From Enchytraeus crypticus (taxonomy: Eukaryota; Annelida; Clitellata; Enchytraeida; Enchytraeidae): a stretch of 64,000 bases of DNA. Positions 1 to 10,980 of this stretch are shown in pieces. The translations under genes were made by a program, and so were the position numbers. The stretch spans positions 1 through 64,000 of the forward strand of contig CAJHZI010000483.1 of assembly GCA_905160935.1 (NCBI GenBank), written 5' to 3'. The notes under the pieces were generated by a model, which saw nothing but the letters and a program-made list of their open reading frames with translations, ran no database searches and had not been told where the DNA came from. Every line of letters starts with the position of its first letter. Position 1 is the first letter of the stretch.

Positions 1-275
1 TTCGTCTTGCATGCTCTTCCAGTATGAACCCATCCATACTCCAGTGTTTCCTCCTCGATCCGGCTTGAGTCCCTTCCTGCCGCGGTCATCCGAAGAAATC
101 CTGTCAAGTAGCTCCGACATAATCCACGAGACTCCGCCTAGGCCTCTGCGCCACTTCACATGACTGATAATAATAGTAATAATTTCACGGTGGTAGCCTA
201 GCTTTGTTAAAACAGTAAATAGCAACATTATCTACGATGATGTAGTCATAGTTCAAAATTGTATCTAAATTTAGT
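1..275. other. Unassigned start of window
   Basis: About 165 bases of moderately GC-rich sequence and then AT-rich sequence leading into a LINE remnant. No exon or repeat recognised. Confidence 0.4.
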
Positions 276-1243
276 AAATTTGCAGATGATTCTAAAGTAG
301 CAAAGATAGTAAACAACATTGAAGATGCTGAGATTTTAAAGTATGATATAAAAACGTTATAGAACTGGTCTAGGGATTGGCTAATGGAGTTAAATGCTGA
401 GAAATGTAGAGTTATGCCTATAGGGAATAATAATTTAGAAATTGAGTATACATTGAACAATATTAAACTAAAATCCACAAACAGTGACAGGGATTTAGGA
501 GTCTTTGTGGATAGCTCTTTTAAATTTAGTGAAAATTGTAATAAAGTTGTAAATAGTGCTAATTGTGTATTAAGAATGATTAAAAGAACAATTGCATGTA
601 GAAATAAAGATATTGTGGTAAGGCTGTATAAGGCTCTTGTACGGCCCAAACTTGAATACTGTGTTCAGGCTTGGTGCCCATATCTTAAGAAAGATATCGA
701 TAAATTAGAAAGGGTACAAGCCAGAGCAACAAGGCTGGTATTTAGCTGTCAAAAACTTAGTTATGAGAATAGATTAAAATTCGTAGGATTAACCTCTTTA
801 AGTGAGAGAAGAACTAGAGAAGATTAATAGAAGTTTTTAAGATACTCAAAAGTTTCAGCGAAGTTAACCATAGTATTTGGTTTTATTTAGCAAACAACAG
901 AAACACAAGGGGACATATTTATAAACTTAGTACAATGTAGAAGTAGACTAGATTTAAGGAAATCTTTCTTTAGTCAGAGAGTTATAAATGCTTGGAATAG
1001 TTTGCCAAGCGAAGTTATGGAAGCGGAATCAGTGAATGCTTTTAAAAATAAATATGATAAACATAAGAACAAATAAATTAGATGCTAATTGCATGTTCGG
1101 TGTTATACATGGGCTATGTATAAATTTGACATGTTGACATTAAGTCCGTATGATTTGATTTATATTAATTGATTTAGTTAAGAGCCTGATGAGTCTTAAA
1201 CAAGCATATAATTGCTTCCTGACTCTGTAATGTTATGTTATGA
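270..1243 (+). mobile_element. 5'-truncated CR1-like non-LTR retrotransposon remnant
   Basis: Begins inside reverse transcriptase: KFADDSKV is the catalytic FADD box, followed by WLMELNAEKCRVM and, to 827, ALVRPKLEYCVQAWCPYLKK and KLERVQARATRLV, the hallmark C-terminal region of CR1/Jockey-type RTs. After a frameshift it continues as LRKSFFSQRVINAWNSLPSE to about 1077. It ends in a short TGTTATGTTATG tail. Dead copy: 5' end missing, at least one early stop and one frameshift. Confidence 0.85.
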
Positions 1244-1767
1244 TAGGCTATAGGCTAGCTAAGCGCTTTAGTAATACTTTTAATATTAATAAAAAAACCT
1301 ACTGTTACCAAATATCTTTTATGACCACTATTGGTATTTGGTAATGCTGGTGGTAGCGCATGCAATAATAAAATTGTGGTGCAATGAAATTTATTAAACC
1401 AAGTAATTATATAACTTTGATCTCCCACACCATTACAAAGGCATTATTCACCGGTGCGCTTGCTATTTTAGCCAGTAATTCTTATAGTATTCACCACATG
1501 TAGGTCGTAACGTCCTTTTATTAGGCCTGTTTTGATTGGCCGCCAATGTACTATCGCACCTTGATGCAAGTCGCCTCTAGACGGGCTCGATGTAACAATT
1601 GAAAACCTTAAAGACCAATATTAGGTCCAGTACAGTGCGGTACTAATAGCTAGCGATGCTAATGTTCAGTTATTATTCAATTCTCGGTAGTGGAGCTGCA
1701 GAATATTAGGCATACATTGAAGTATGGATTATGCAACTCTGGTAGGAAAGTTGTGCTATTCTATAAC

Positions 1768-1820
1768 ATAATTTGTAAGTTTTATATAAATGAAGGTATC
1801 ATATAAAACTTACAAATTAT
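1768..1820. repeat. Perfect inverted repeat (20-bp arms, 13-nt loop)
   Basis: ATAATTTGTAAGTTTTATAT at 1768-1787 and its exact reverse complement at 1801-1820. A third, imperfect copy of the left arm follows at about 1837-1858. Could be the tip of a foldback element or a local inversion-duplication. Confidence 0.8.
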
Positions 1821-1993
1821 TGCTATTCTATTACATAATTTTTAAGTTTTATATAATGAGATTAATTTCTGAACAGATGTTGGTGACGTTTTCATGCTGT
1901 TAAATATTCACTAGCGGTGGCGGAAGATATTTAGCGTGAGAGCAGGGACATGGATGGTAGACATCGCCGGCAAAGTTTTCATGGACCTAGAAA

Positions 1994-2056
1994 CACAGAC
2001 ACAGAAACACACACACACACACACTAACACACACACACGCACACACACATATACAT

Positions 2057-2107
<51 letters not shown>
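1994..2107. repeat. (CA)n-(TA)n compound microsatellite
   Basis: CA repeats with a few interruptions, then about 30 TA repeats. Confidence 0.95.
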
Positions 2108-2109
<2 letters not shown>

Positions 2110-2847
2110 CGCTTGCGTCAAAATTAAAAGGACCATTGATTAAATTTAGAAATTAAATAAAACTAATAATAGCAATTGCAATCAATTATCAATAATTGCG
2201 AAAAAAAAGTTTTAGTTAAGGTAACCTCAATCTACTGAAAACTTTCTTGGAGTCTAATGGGAATATATACAGTATAGGCTATGTATAATTTTTATAATTC
2301 TCAATTTTGAATTAGTAAGCTCCAAAAGCCTAGTAGAAGGTATATGCATTTCGGATATTAGGCGGGAGCAATGACCTCTGGGAAATTTTATAGAGCAGCC
2401 GCCCCCCAGCCTTAGTAATTCATAAGTCCTTTGAAAGATTTTTTGTTTGTGCATACAGATGGTTTTTCAAATTTAGAGCTTTAAAATTAGTCGAATGTTT
2501 CGTTTTGTCAAACTGTGTAATATACGAATCTTGTTGAAATATAACTTTGCTTTAGATAAGATTTGGCATTGTAACTTTGAGTTAAGATTTCAGGACTAAA
2601 CGACTAAACTGTATCAAATCTATATAGAAACAATGCCTTGATTCGTTTGGCGAAGATTAGAAAGCTTTTCGTAAAAAAGCAAAGTGACTAATACAATAAA
2701 CAATTATTGTAAAAAGTAAACATTTTTTCCGGCAAACTGAATCACAAAATGACAGACACACATTGCGGTCTCTTCACGAATGATTGTATATGTAAATTAA
2801 CCAATCGGTAATAAGTTAGCAATATTTGTAAGTTGTAAGTTACGCAG

Positions 2848-3240
2848 TAATTGACTCAGACTACTGCGTAACTGACCCTGACTACTGCGTTACTGACTCT
2901 GACTACTGCGTAACTGACTCTGACTACTGCGTAACTGACTCTGACTACTGCGTAACTGACTCTGACTACTGCGCAACTGACCCTGACTACTGCGTAACTG
3001 ACCCTGACTACTGCGTAACTGACTCTGACTACTGCGTAACTGACTCTGACTACTGCGTGACTGACCCTGACTACTGCGTAACTGACCCTGACTACTGCGT
3101 AACTGACCCTGACTACTGCGTAACTGACTCTGACTACTGCGTGACTGACCCTGACTACTGCGTAACTGACCCTGACTACTGCGTAACTGACCCTGACTAC
3201 TGCGTAACTGACTCTGACTACTGCGTAACTGACTCTGACT
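2848..3240. repeat. 21-bp minisatellite beside exon 1
   Basis: About 18 copies of a unit like GACTACTGCGTAACTGACCCT with C/T and A/G variants. Because 21 is a multiple of three, both strands read open (TDPDYCV and VVRVSYA), which is a repeat artefact. It ends 29 bases before exon 1. Confidence 0.9.
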
Positions 3241-3269
3241 GTGCCTGTAAATTGCAATATTTCACGCAG

Positions 3270-3415
3270 ATAAATGACAAAGGCCCTGAGAGCACTGGTG
3301 GTTCAGATGGGCACAATTTTAACCCCTCTCTCAGCGGGCTCATTAGCCCCCCTCCCCAACCCATGTCTGGGTACGTCCTGCCTCCCGCGGCAACCCAGTC
3401 CCCTCAAGTCGCACC
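3270..3415 (+). CDS. Exon 1 (first seen): proline-rich, presumed cytosolic segment
   Basis: Follows a TTTCACGCAG acceptor and ends at a strong donor, GTAAGT at 3416. It opens in phase 0 and exits in phase 2 (last two bases CC). The 48 complete codons encode a Gly/Ser/Pro-rich stretch including SGLISPPPQPMSGYVLPP and ending near TQSPQVAP. The exon starts 29 bases after a 21-bp minisatellite that is open in the same frame, so an upstream extension into the satellite cannot be fully excluded. The phase 2 exit fits exon 2, whose first base completes a Pro codon (CC+A). With the helix next in line, this would be the cytosolic N-terminal part; Pro-rich motifs there could bind SH3 or WW domains (inference). 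Confidence 0.6.
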
Positions 3416-3654
3416 GTAAGTTGAAATATTTTACTATTTTTGAATTTATCTATCTTATTCTATCTTATTCTATAGAAATTAAGCAACGTAATCAAAATGG
3501 TATAAAGCTTCTCAGCACAATTCTCGATCACAGGTTCCTAATGTTTTTGCTAAGGACTAAGGACTTCTTATACAACTGCGCTAAAGTGTCATAAATGTGA
3601 TTGAGCGCATACTGAGGAAGTCAACGAGAATCCACCTCAGAAACCCCTTTTTCA

Positions 3655-3835
3655 CAAAAGTTAAAAGCTACATTAGGTGTGTATAAAGCATAGCCTTTAG
3701 TTAAGCGATTAACTCGTTTATTGGGTTCTCTTTATGGAGTTTGACGTAAGACTGTAACTACTAATACATACATTGGACCAGCCACTTGACAAGAACAATA
3801 AAGAGTGTGAGGGAGAGAGAGAGAGAGACCTCAGT
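3655..3835. repeat. Interspersed repeat, family F fragment
   Basis: Contains the recurring stretches GCATAGCCTTTAGTTAAG and TTGGACCAGCCACTTGACA, followed by a GA-rich tail. Related copies lie at 6955, 11175, 33090, 44080 and 50215. Short with no coding, so a SINE or MITE; class undetermined. Confidence 0.55.
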
Positions 3836-4159
3836 ACATGTATTATTCATTTAATCGTTGTAAATATGTCGCGATAGTGTTTTAACCTTGTTTTTACTCA
3901 ATAGTTTAACGGTTTCTTGCTATTAAGTTCTGAGTCACTTTAAAGCTTAAATCTATGCTCTTTAGTAAGTTTAACGTTTAACGTCAAGGTCTTAAGCCCG
4001 AAGGTACCCGACCATCGTCGTGGATCGTGGTTGATCAACTGACCGACCAACCAAAAGAGCAGTCAGACTAAACTAATTAGTGATGACCCCGTTCTTATAA
4101 GAAATATATTTCTAACGTATTCAAATATTTAAGGTGCGACAGATATGGAATATGGCATG

Positions 4160-4272
4160 TATCAAAGCTCATTGATGATGTATCACAGCTTATTGATGCA
4201 TCAAAGCTCATTGATGTATCAAACCTCATTGATGTATCATATATACTGTATATATATAATATATGAGCTTTG

Positions 4273-4308
<36 letters not shown>

Positions 4309-4342
4309 CAAATATACATATATAATATATATATATATATAT

Positions 4343-4403
<61 letters not shown>

Positions 4404-4760
4404 ATGTATCATGCGCCGAAACCTACTTTTCTTTAATACCCAGTACTTTGGACTGATTATCTGGATTTTGGAATTTGCACCGTTTTGGATCATCTTTTTG
4501 CTCGCCGGCTTGATTTTGTCTCAATAGTGCTCGATGTTGTCATTAATGACAGTAGCACTCTAATTGTTGTTATTATTATTGATGTATCAAAGCTCATTGA
4601 TGCATCAAAGCTCATTGATGTATCAAACCTCATTGATGTATCAAAGCTCATTGATGTATCAAAGCTCATTGCTGTATCAAACCTCATTGATGTATCAAAC
4701 CTCATTGATGTATCAAAGCTCATTGATGTATCAAAGCTTATCATGGAATATCAATAATTC
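4160..4760. repeat. 18-bp minisatellite split by a (TA)n tract and a LINE tail
   Basis: The unit TCATTGATGTATCAAAGC occurs at about 4165-4240 and again at 4577-4745. Between them lie TA repeats (4240-4401) and a 3' tail shared with 25131 and 46745 (4436-4580). The two minisatellite halves were probably one array opened by the insertion. Confidence 0.75.
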
Positions 4761-5073
4761 ATTGATGTATCTCTTTCTCTCTGTCTCTGTCTTTCTTTGC
4801 GGTTCTGATATATGGCAAGTCCAAGGTACATATTCCTATTCATAGTTTGCTGACAACTTCCCTAATCAGCACTGCATTGATCAAGACCCTTCTTCACAAA
4901 AGTTTATGCCTTACCCGCTAACAATGTAGCCAATAGCTTGAGAATAACTGTATTAGAAAATTCCTCGTATACGTTCTGATGGATTTATGTGTAATATAAT
5001 TTCACTATTGCGCCTAATATGTGCTTAACTTTCTCATGATATTATTTTGATTATTTTGTTGAAGTGATTATAG

Positions 5074-5192
5074 AGCGACCTCCGTTACTTCCAAACTGAA
5101 GAGATACAGGGTCGCTTTGTTGCTTCTCCTGTGTGCAATAATCGGCGCTGTCATTGTAACGATTGTCCTTCTCAACGAGCGATACAAAACAA
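5074..5192 (+). CDS. Exon 2: transmembrane signal-anchor exon
   Basis: After an AT-rich tract ending TTATAG the frame reads A-T-S-V-T-S-K-L-K-R-Y-R and then a 21-residue hydrophobic run that starts VALLLLLCAIIGA and ends at NERYKT. Basic residues (K, K, R, R) sit just before the helix, which by the positive-inside rule puts the N terminus in the cytosol: type II topology. The exon exits in phase 1 at AA|GTACAT, a fair but not ideal donor, and joins exon 3 to make NRTKC. An acceptor two bases later (TAGAG) would give phase 1 entry, but the phase 2 entry used here matches exon 1. No signal peptide precedes it in the exons seen. Confidence 0.65.
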
Positions 5193-5220
5193 GTACATCG
5201 ATCTCATCTATTATGTCTCT

Positions 5221-5400
5221 CAACCAATCAATTATTCCATCAATCAGTCAATCAATAAATCAATAAATCAATCAATCACTCAATCAACCAATCAATCAAC
5301 CAACCAATCAATCAATTAATCACTCAATCAATCACTCAATTAATCAGTCAACCAATCTAGCAATCAACCAACCATTCATGCAATCAAGCAATCAAGCAGG
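5221..5400. repeat. (AATC)n-like microsatellite
   Basis: Degenerate tetranucleotide repeats starting about 30 bases after the exon 2 donor. Confidence 0.9.
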
Positions 5401-5851
5401 TGTATTGTAATAGTGAAGACTTAGTATTTTTTGACACATGACTCACTTTTGATAAGGTTTCATACGTTAAAATACGTCGTATGATTCCGAAGATACAACA
5501 CATATGATACTTATGAGCAAGCTTTGATAGGAACAAATTTACACAATTACGAGGTTATATTATAGTAATCCATATGAAATTAATTCCTCAATCGAACATT
5601 TTATCATCTTACGACTTAGACTAATCTGGTGATGTCATGCCTTCTGATTGTTAACATTATACTCAACTAAGCTATGCTAATTTATCTATTTTTATACTAA
5701 TTTAATAATAAAAATAAAAATAAATATAATAATAATAAATAATTAAAAGAAATAAATAAATAAATAAAATAAAAATAATAATACAAATAATAATTAATAT
5801 TTACCTATTTGTATGCTAAGTTATAAAGTTAATTGACGAAATATTTTGCAG

Positions 5852-5974
5852 ATCGTACCAAGTGTTCGAGCAGTGACTTCCAGTGCGCTAGCGGTCAGTT
5901 GGGGTGTTTTCACTCCTCTATCAGGTGCAACGGCTACAAGGAATGCGATGATGGCTCAGATGAACTCTTTTGTC
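5852..5974 (+). CDS. Exon 3: LDLa module 1
   Basis: Bordered by TTTTGCAG and GTATGA, phase 1 at both ends, 41 codons. Six Cys in LDLa spacing: [37 protein letters not shown]. The calcium-binding acidic motif DDGSDE is intact. It is the first ectodomain module after the membrane anchor, with only about ten residues of stalk. Confidence 0.9.
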
Positions 5975-6298
5975 GTATGATTAGTCATGGACTTATTGCA
6001 TTAAGATAGCTGATGAATAGTATTTAAATCCTTTATTAGAAAATATGCACGTCAAGTAAATTTTAAAATATTAATTCTAAAATTAGTTATTCTTTTATTG
6101 AATTTATTCATAAAGTTTTTAATCCTTTTAGTTAATACTTCTATTGACTTTTATTAATTTGACGAATTAATGTTTCGGATAAATTTTTAACGTAAATATA
6201 CTTGTAATATTTTTATTTTTATTTATTAAGCTATTTTGTATTAGAACATGTATGTGAATATTTGTTATTTGTATTTTTGCTATGCTTTTTTCCTATCC

Positions 6299-6518
6299 AG
6301 CGGTTTAATAAAATTACTCTCAAGTTAATCGAGTTTGACTTTGTGATTAATTATATATTTATATTAATAATAAATTACATTAATTATTAATTATTGTTTA
6401 TATAGCGGTTACAGCGGTTTAATAAAATTACTCTCAAGTTAATCGAGTTTGACTTTGTGATTAATTATATATTTATATTAATAATAAATTACATTAATTA
6501 TTAATTATTGTTTATATT
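6299..6518. repeat. Tandem duplication, 114-bp unit
   Basis: The AT-rich block starting GCGGTTTAATAAAATTACTC at 6300 is repeated almost without change from 6414. A recent local duplication inside the intron between exons 3 and 4. Confidence 0.85.
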
Positions 6519-6544
6519 ATTACTTATCAATTACTTATTAATTA

Positions 6545-6775
6545 TTTTCCCCGTGTTGTGTACTGTGTTGTTAGAAGAATTGACCAACCGGTGACTGCAC
6601 GTGTCGTAAAAGGCGACTCCAGAAATTGCTAAAAGATTTAAACGAATGGAAAAGTCTCAAATAAGGGATTTACTGATGGATTATATGAAGTAGGACAGAT
6701 AGGATTGGAGACAGTCTATTCGTATCCCGATCCTAGTTATACTGGGATTCAAGAGAAGAAGATGATGATGATTAC
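6545..6775 (+). mobile_element. Family T retroposon copy (LINE 3' tail)
   Basis: Shares GACCAACCGGTGACTGCACG, ACGAATGGAAAAGTCTCAAA and CGTATCCCGATCCTAG...ACTGGGATT with copies at 18296, 25430 and 36970, and its last part with the LINE at 34960. Ends in a GATGATGAT tail. Confidence 0.75.
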
Positions 6776-6805
6776 TTATTAACTATATAATTTTATTTTA
6801 CGCAG

Positions 6806-6916
6806 CTTGCAGTGATGAGGATAAATACCAGTGCAACAATGGGCAGTGTGTGCCATATTCCAACAGATGCGACAGAAATGAGATATGTGATGACGGAAGT
6901 GACGAGTGGAACTGCT
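6806..6916 (+). CDS. Exon 4: LDLa module 2
   Basis: Acceptor TTTACGCAG, donor GTACGT, phase 1-1, 37 codons. Complete LDLa: C-SDEDKYQ-C-NNGQ-C-VPYSNR-C-DRNEI-C-DDGSDEWN-C. All six Cys and the DGSDE calcium motif are present. Confidence 0.9.
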
Positions 6917-6954
6917 GTACGTACATGTGTATTACTTATTAATAAAGTGTACCT

Positions 6955-7130
6955 TTAGTGTTCTGCCAAGTGGCAGGTCCAATTTACATATTATACTTAC
7001 AGTCTGCTTTCAAACTCCATTTTAGCACTCTTTAATATATCAACAAATTAATCATTTCATGAAGACCATTCCTTATTCATACATGTTGCATTGTATGCTC
7101 TGAGTTCGTCGCCGCGGCAATACTTGCAAG
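6955..7130 (-). repeat. Interspersed repeat, family F fragment
   Basis: TGCCAAGTGGCAGGTCC followed by CAGTCTGCTTTC and a GCACTC motif, as in the longer copy at 33090. Confidence 0.55.
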
Positions 7131-7363
7131 ATTCAGTTGTTAGAGACAAATCAGCAAATATTGTTCTGGAAATATGCTATTAGTATTTTAATTAACTATA
7201 GACAGGGCAAATAAAATCCTGATTAATTTCCAGTGTTAACACATTTTTTTCTCTACTAGCTTTGGAAATAAATTGCAACATACATCACATGACAATTCAG
7301 TTGACTTGACGAGTGATCGATTAACTAATTGATTAATTGAAGTAAAGATTTGATTGATCTCAG

Positions 7364-7510
7364 CCACGATGTGCGCTTACCCACGGGACACCTGCTCTGA
7401 CGGATTCTGTCTGTACACGAAGAGTCATTGTCCATACGGACCCTGCAGGGACTTCATATGTGACGGGTTCTTTGACTGTCCTGACGGCTCAGATGAGGTG
7501 AACTGCTCGA
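7364..7510 (+). CDS. Exon 5: LDLa module 3, eight-cysteine variant
   Basis: Acceptor ATCTCAG, donor GTAAGT, phase 1-1, 49 codons. It carries the LDLa ending C-DGFFD-C-PDGSDEVN-C, but between the usual Cys3 and Cys4 there is an insert with two more Cys, spaced C-x6-C-x4-C-x4-C. Exon 13 has the same C-x6-C-x4-C spacing, so the extra pair probably forms a fourth disulfide (inference). Confidence 0.88.
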
Positions 7511-7729
7511 GTAAGTTATACCGCTTTATTACCTCTATCTTATGTCCCTGACATCATCATTGTATGAGGAAACGGACGTTAAATCTTTATTATTTATTAT
7601 TATTATCTATCTGGTTGAACTCGAATAGCACATAAGTTAGGTCGAAGGAGTGCATCAGGACGATATAAAAAGCTCGCTAAGATAAGCAGGTGGAGCGCAG
7701 CAACAACAACATCATTATTACTGAACAAA

Positions 7730-8290
7730 CTGCTCAATAGAGTGGCATTAATATTACAGCATTTATCAATGAACAAACGGCCCAATAGTGTTATAGTATC
7801 ATTGGAGTAGTGCGCGACAAACTTAGTGCCCTCTAATGATAGTACTAGTGGAGCTACACTTTTAGACTAACAGCCTTGTAATGATTGCATGATAGCAGTA
7901 GTAGAGTTACACTTATAGAGTAGCAGACTTGTAATGACATCACTGGTAGAGCTAGAGATAGAGTAGCAGCCTTGTAATGATATCACTAGTGGAGCTGCAC
8001 TTACAGAGTAGCAGCCTTGTAATGACATAACTAGTGGAGCTGCACTTATAGAGTAGCAGCCTTGTAATGACATCACTAGTAGAGCTGCACTTATAGACTA
8101 GCAGCCTTGTAATGAAATCACTAGTAGAGCTACACTTATAGACTGGCAGCCCAATAAATTTACAGAAGTATTAGTGCAGCACGTGGTGTACTAGCAGTCC
8201 AATAGATTAGAAGTAACGTCATAACAGTACTGAACAGACAAACAGCCCAATAGAGTTTCAGTGCTATTAGAATAGTACACAATATTTAGT
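7730..8290. repeat. About 45-bp degenerate minisatellite
   Basis: Best in 7865-8150, unit containing GCAGCCTTGTAATGACATCA and CTAGTAGAGCTGCACTTATA. Outer units are more diverged (AGCCCAATAGAGT). Intron between exons 5 and 6. Confidence 0.8.
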
Positions 8291-8590
8291 ACGGGGCGGG
8301 GTTTAGCGCTTTTGTTTAACTGCACGTCATTGACGAAGGTAAGCTAAGTCGTGCCCGGTTAGTACATGGATGGGGTACCACCTTGAGGATCGAGTATTGA
8401 CAACTTTGAATGGAAATTATCCCCAAGCTGTTTGAAGGCTATTCTTAAATTCGCACCTTCTGCAATCAGGGCGTCATCAAAGAAGTCGACTACTAACAAC
8501 AATGGAGAGGAGTGGGAAAAAACGAAAATTATAAAAACAGAAACTAAAAAAGAAATTCAATAATACTCTGTAGCATAATTGTGTTTTATG
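8291..8590 (+). mobile_element. 5S rRNA-derived SINE (SINE3-like), copy 1
   Basis: The head at 8320-8402 aligns with the 3' two thirds of 5S rRNA: GAAGGTAAGCTAAGTCG, GCCCGGTTAGTACATGGATG, then ACCACCTTGAGGATCGAGTA. The body that follows is shared with the copy at 43500 (GCTGTTTGAAGGCTATTC; ATGGAGAGGAG; A-rich stretch). Class 3 SINEs use the internal 5S promoter; this copy is diverged. Not a functional 5S gene: the first third is unrecognisable and it is fused to a body. Confidence 0.75.
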
Positions 8591-9821
8591 CCTTGTGTGA
8601 AACCATAAGAAAAACAGCTAGCAGCCTATAATAGAATTACTGTTTGCTATTTTGATCAGTAGGCAGTTGGAGTTTAGCCAAATTGAATAGCAATCGTAGT
8701 GGAGCATATTCTATAGGACATGGTGTAGGCTCAATGTAGTTTCTCTATATACATGAAAATGTTGGTGCCAGAGTATGGTACTGACAATATTATTTCATAA
8801 TCCTAGCATGAATGTGTTGGTGCCAGAAAATGGTTCTGGCAATATTATTTCATTATCCCGACAAAGTAACCAAATACAAATAGGTTTGTAGCACACTAGT
8901 AACTACGTTTCAGAGTGTCTTCTAAGGGACAGTAAATCGTAATTAAATATATGATGTACTAAGATATGAATAGTGCGTAAACTAGTACGATGTAAATTTC
9001 AAGTATCTCACATGTGTATTTTATTGCAATCAGGGAACAAGAGCAGTGCTGCTATGATTGATTAAAGGTCAGAATTGTAGATCGATTTTCATTTGTACAG
9101 TATTATTTTGAAAACTTTTCAGAGTCTTTTATTGGTGTCAGATTACTTTTTACTATTCTACGAGGCATATTTTATTTGGCTATTGTTAGGTATTAGATAA
9201 AGATTATATTATAATGGAATCGCAAGTGTAACATCGGATTTTAGAAAGACACAAATTTTACTGTCTGTCGAAGAATGAATAAGGCGAGAATTTGGTCCCC
9301 ATTTTTGAATTTCTTAAAATTTGGAGATGTTTTCAAAAATTGTCAATATGATTAACTATCTAATGAGTGCTGCCAAGTTGAGTTTCTGTAAATAGATCAA
9401 CTATAGAACCACTAATTGGTACTAGTAACACCGTCAAAGCTTAGTTTGGCTATCTCTCTTCCCTTAGTATATCTACGCAAAGTAAGTAATGCAATGAACT
9501 GTAACTGTAAGTTGAACTGCATTTGTGAAACAGTTAATGCTAAACAAATGTAAATAGGAGAGGAACAACTTGAAATCACGGAAATTTAAATGAAATATTG
9601 CAAACATTATGAAATAATCTAAAAAATCTGGTTACACATTTCAAGCGAGAACCTGCATGAGCATTCGAAGCCAGATATATTGAGTTCTATCTGAGTATTG
9701 ATGACTTCTTGAGCCTGACAGACAAGCAGATAGAGAGAGAGAGAGAGAAATGCACATCTGAGCTTGTATATATTGGGATAACTTTAAATGAAGTATTATA
9801 CATTGATGATCTCTTAAACAG
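8590..9821. other. Intron sequence with little to report
   Basis: AT-rich. A tandem duplication of about 58 bp (unit with GTTGGTGCCAGA and CAATATTATTTCAT) lies at 8754-8857 and a short (GA)n at about 9736. No exon seen. Confidence 0.5.
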
Positions 9822-10199
9822 GTAGATCAATCTCAACTACGATCTATTCGTACAAATGGATCATGTCGACCAGGCCCCGGCAGTCCCAGTTTACAACACG
9901 TGTAGGCAGTTCTACACCAAGTGGTGGCAGTTCTACATCAAGTGGTGGCAGTTCTACACCAAGTGGTGGCAGTTCTACACCAAGTGGTGGCGGTCCTATG
10001 ACAAGTGGTGGCGGTCCTATGACAAGTGGTGGCGGTCCTTTGACAAGTGATGGCAGTTCTATGACAAGTGATGGCGGTCCTGTGACAACAAAGCCACCGA
10101 TGTGGCCTACGACTCAAAGAAATGATGGGACAATACCCACCAGTACAATGTATGGTGACACTACTTCTTACTTGGGACAATGGACAACTACGAATGGAT
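9822..10199 (+). CDS. Exon 6: Ser/Thr/Gly linker encoded by an in-frame 21-bp minisatellite
   Basis: The longest exon of the gene (126 codons). Acceptor TTAAACAG at 9816-9821 and donor GTAAGT at 10200; both fit phase 1. The core is about eight copies of a 7-residue unit (GSSTPSG, drifting to GGPMTSG and DGSSMTS) made by a 21-bp tandem repeat at about 9905-10080, followed by Thr-rich sequence. No Cys until NGCKW, which lies beyond the donor. A stretched, probably O-glycosylated spacer between LDLa 3 and LDLa 4 is the natural reading. A second acceptor 3 bases on (GGTAG) would remove one codon. Because the repeat unit is a multiple of three, copy-number changes keep the frame. Confidence 0.75.
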
Positions 10200-10706
10200 G
10201 TAAGTGGACTTCTTTGGATTGCTTAATGAATTAGAAAATGCGCGTTTTATTTAGATACACTTAGTTAGCTAATAAAATGAAATGCAACGTATGGAAGTCA
10301 TACAGGGTTGTTTAATTGTAGTTTCACTAATTTTTTTTTTTTTTTTGCATTACTCATCAATTCACTACATTTCAGCTATAATGATTTTAAATGCTAGTTA
10401 TATTTCATACTATATTTTCTGCAGTTCAGTTAAATTCCCAAAATTGATTGTTAAATTGTTATACCATGAAATTTCAAGTCCGCATTTTATTTGTTGGCCA
10501 AATCATAACTTCAAGTAGTGAAAAGTGAATTTAAAATCAATATTTTGAAACTATTCGCTAATTGACTTTACTGCTATGATAATCTGATATCCATTTACGC
10601 TTCCACGGTGTAACGGAGATGTGATACTCATTATTTTGCTATCAATCAGTGCTCGATGTTGTCATGAATAATATTAGCAGTTTGAATTGCCATTGGTTTG
10701 TTGCAG

Positions 10707-10835
10707 TTTACTGTCCGTACACTCACTACCAATGCGACACCGCCAATCAGTGCTACTTCCAGGCCTACAGATGTGATGGAGGAAATGATTGTTCTGATGG
10801 TGATGACGAGCGAAACTGTTCCGCTATAGATAGAG
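10707..10835 (+). CDS. Exon 7: LDLa module 4
   Basis: Acceptor TTTGTTGCAG, phase 1-1, 43 codons. Complete LDLa: C-PYTHYQ-C-DTANQ-C-YFQAYR-C-DGGND-C-SDGDDERN-C, then SAIDR before the donor AG|GTACTG. The calcium motif reads SDGDDE. The donor region is copied several times directly downstream (see the repeat at 10823-10980). Confidence 0.9.
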
Positions 10836-10980
10836 GTACTGTATTAGCTGTTCAACTACTGATAGAGGTACTGTATTGGCTATTCCGCTATTGATAGAGG
10901 TACTGTATTAGCTGTTCCGTTATTGATAGAGGTACTGTATTAGCTGTTCCGCTATTGATAGAGGTACTGTATTAGTTGTA
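10823..10980. repeat. Tandem repeat that copies the exon 7 splice donor
   Basis: Five copies of a unit of about 32 bp containing GATAGAGGTACTGTATT. The first copy is the end of exon 7 and its donor (AG|GTACTG); the next four repeat the same donor-like site in the intron. Confidence 0.85.

Noticed and set aside
2856..3257. Long minus-strand ORF of VVRVSYA repeats
   Set aside because: It is the 21-bp minisatellite read in frame; the opposite strand is equally open and no splice or start context supports it.
8320..8402. Functional 5S rRNA gene
   Set aside because: The 5' third is absent or unrecognisable and the 3' end runs into a body shared with another copy.
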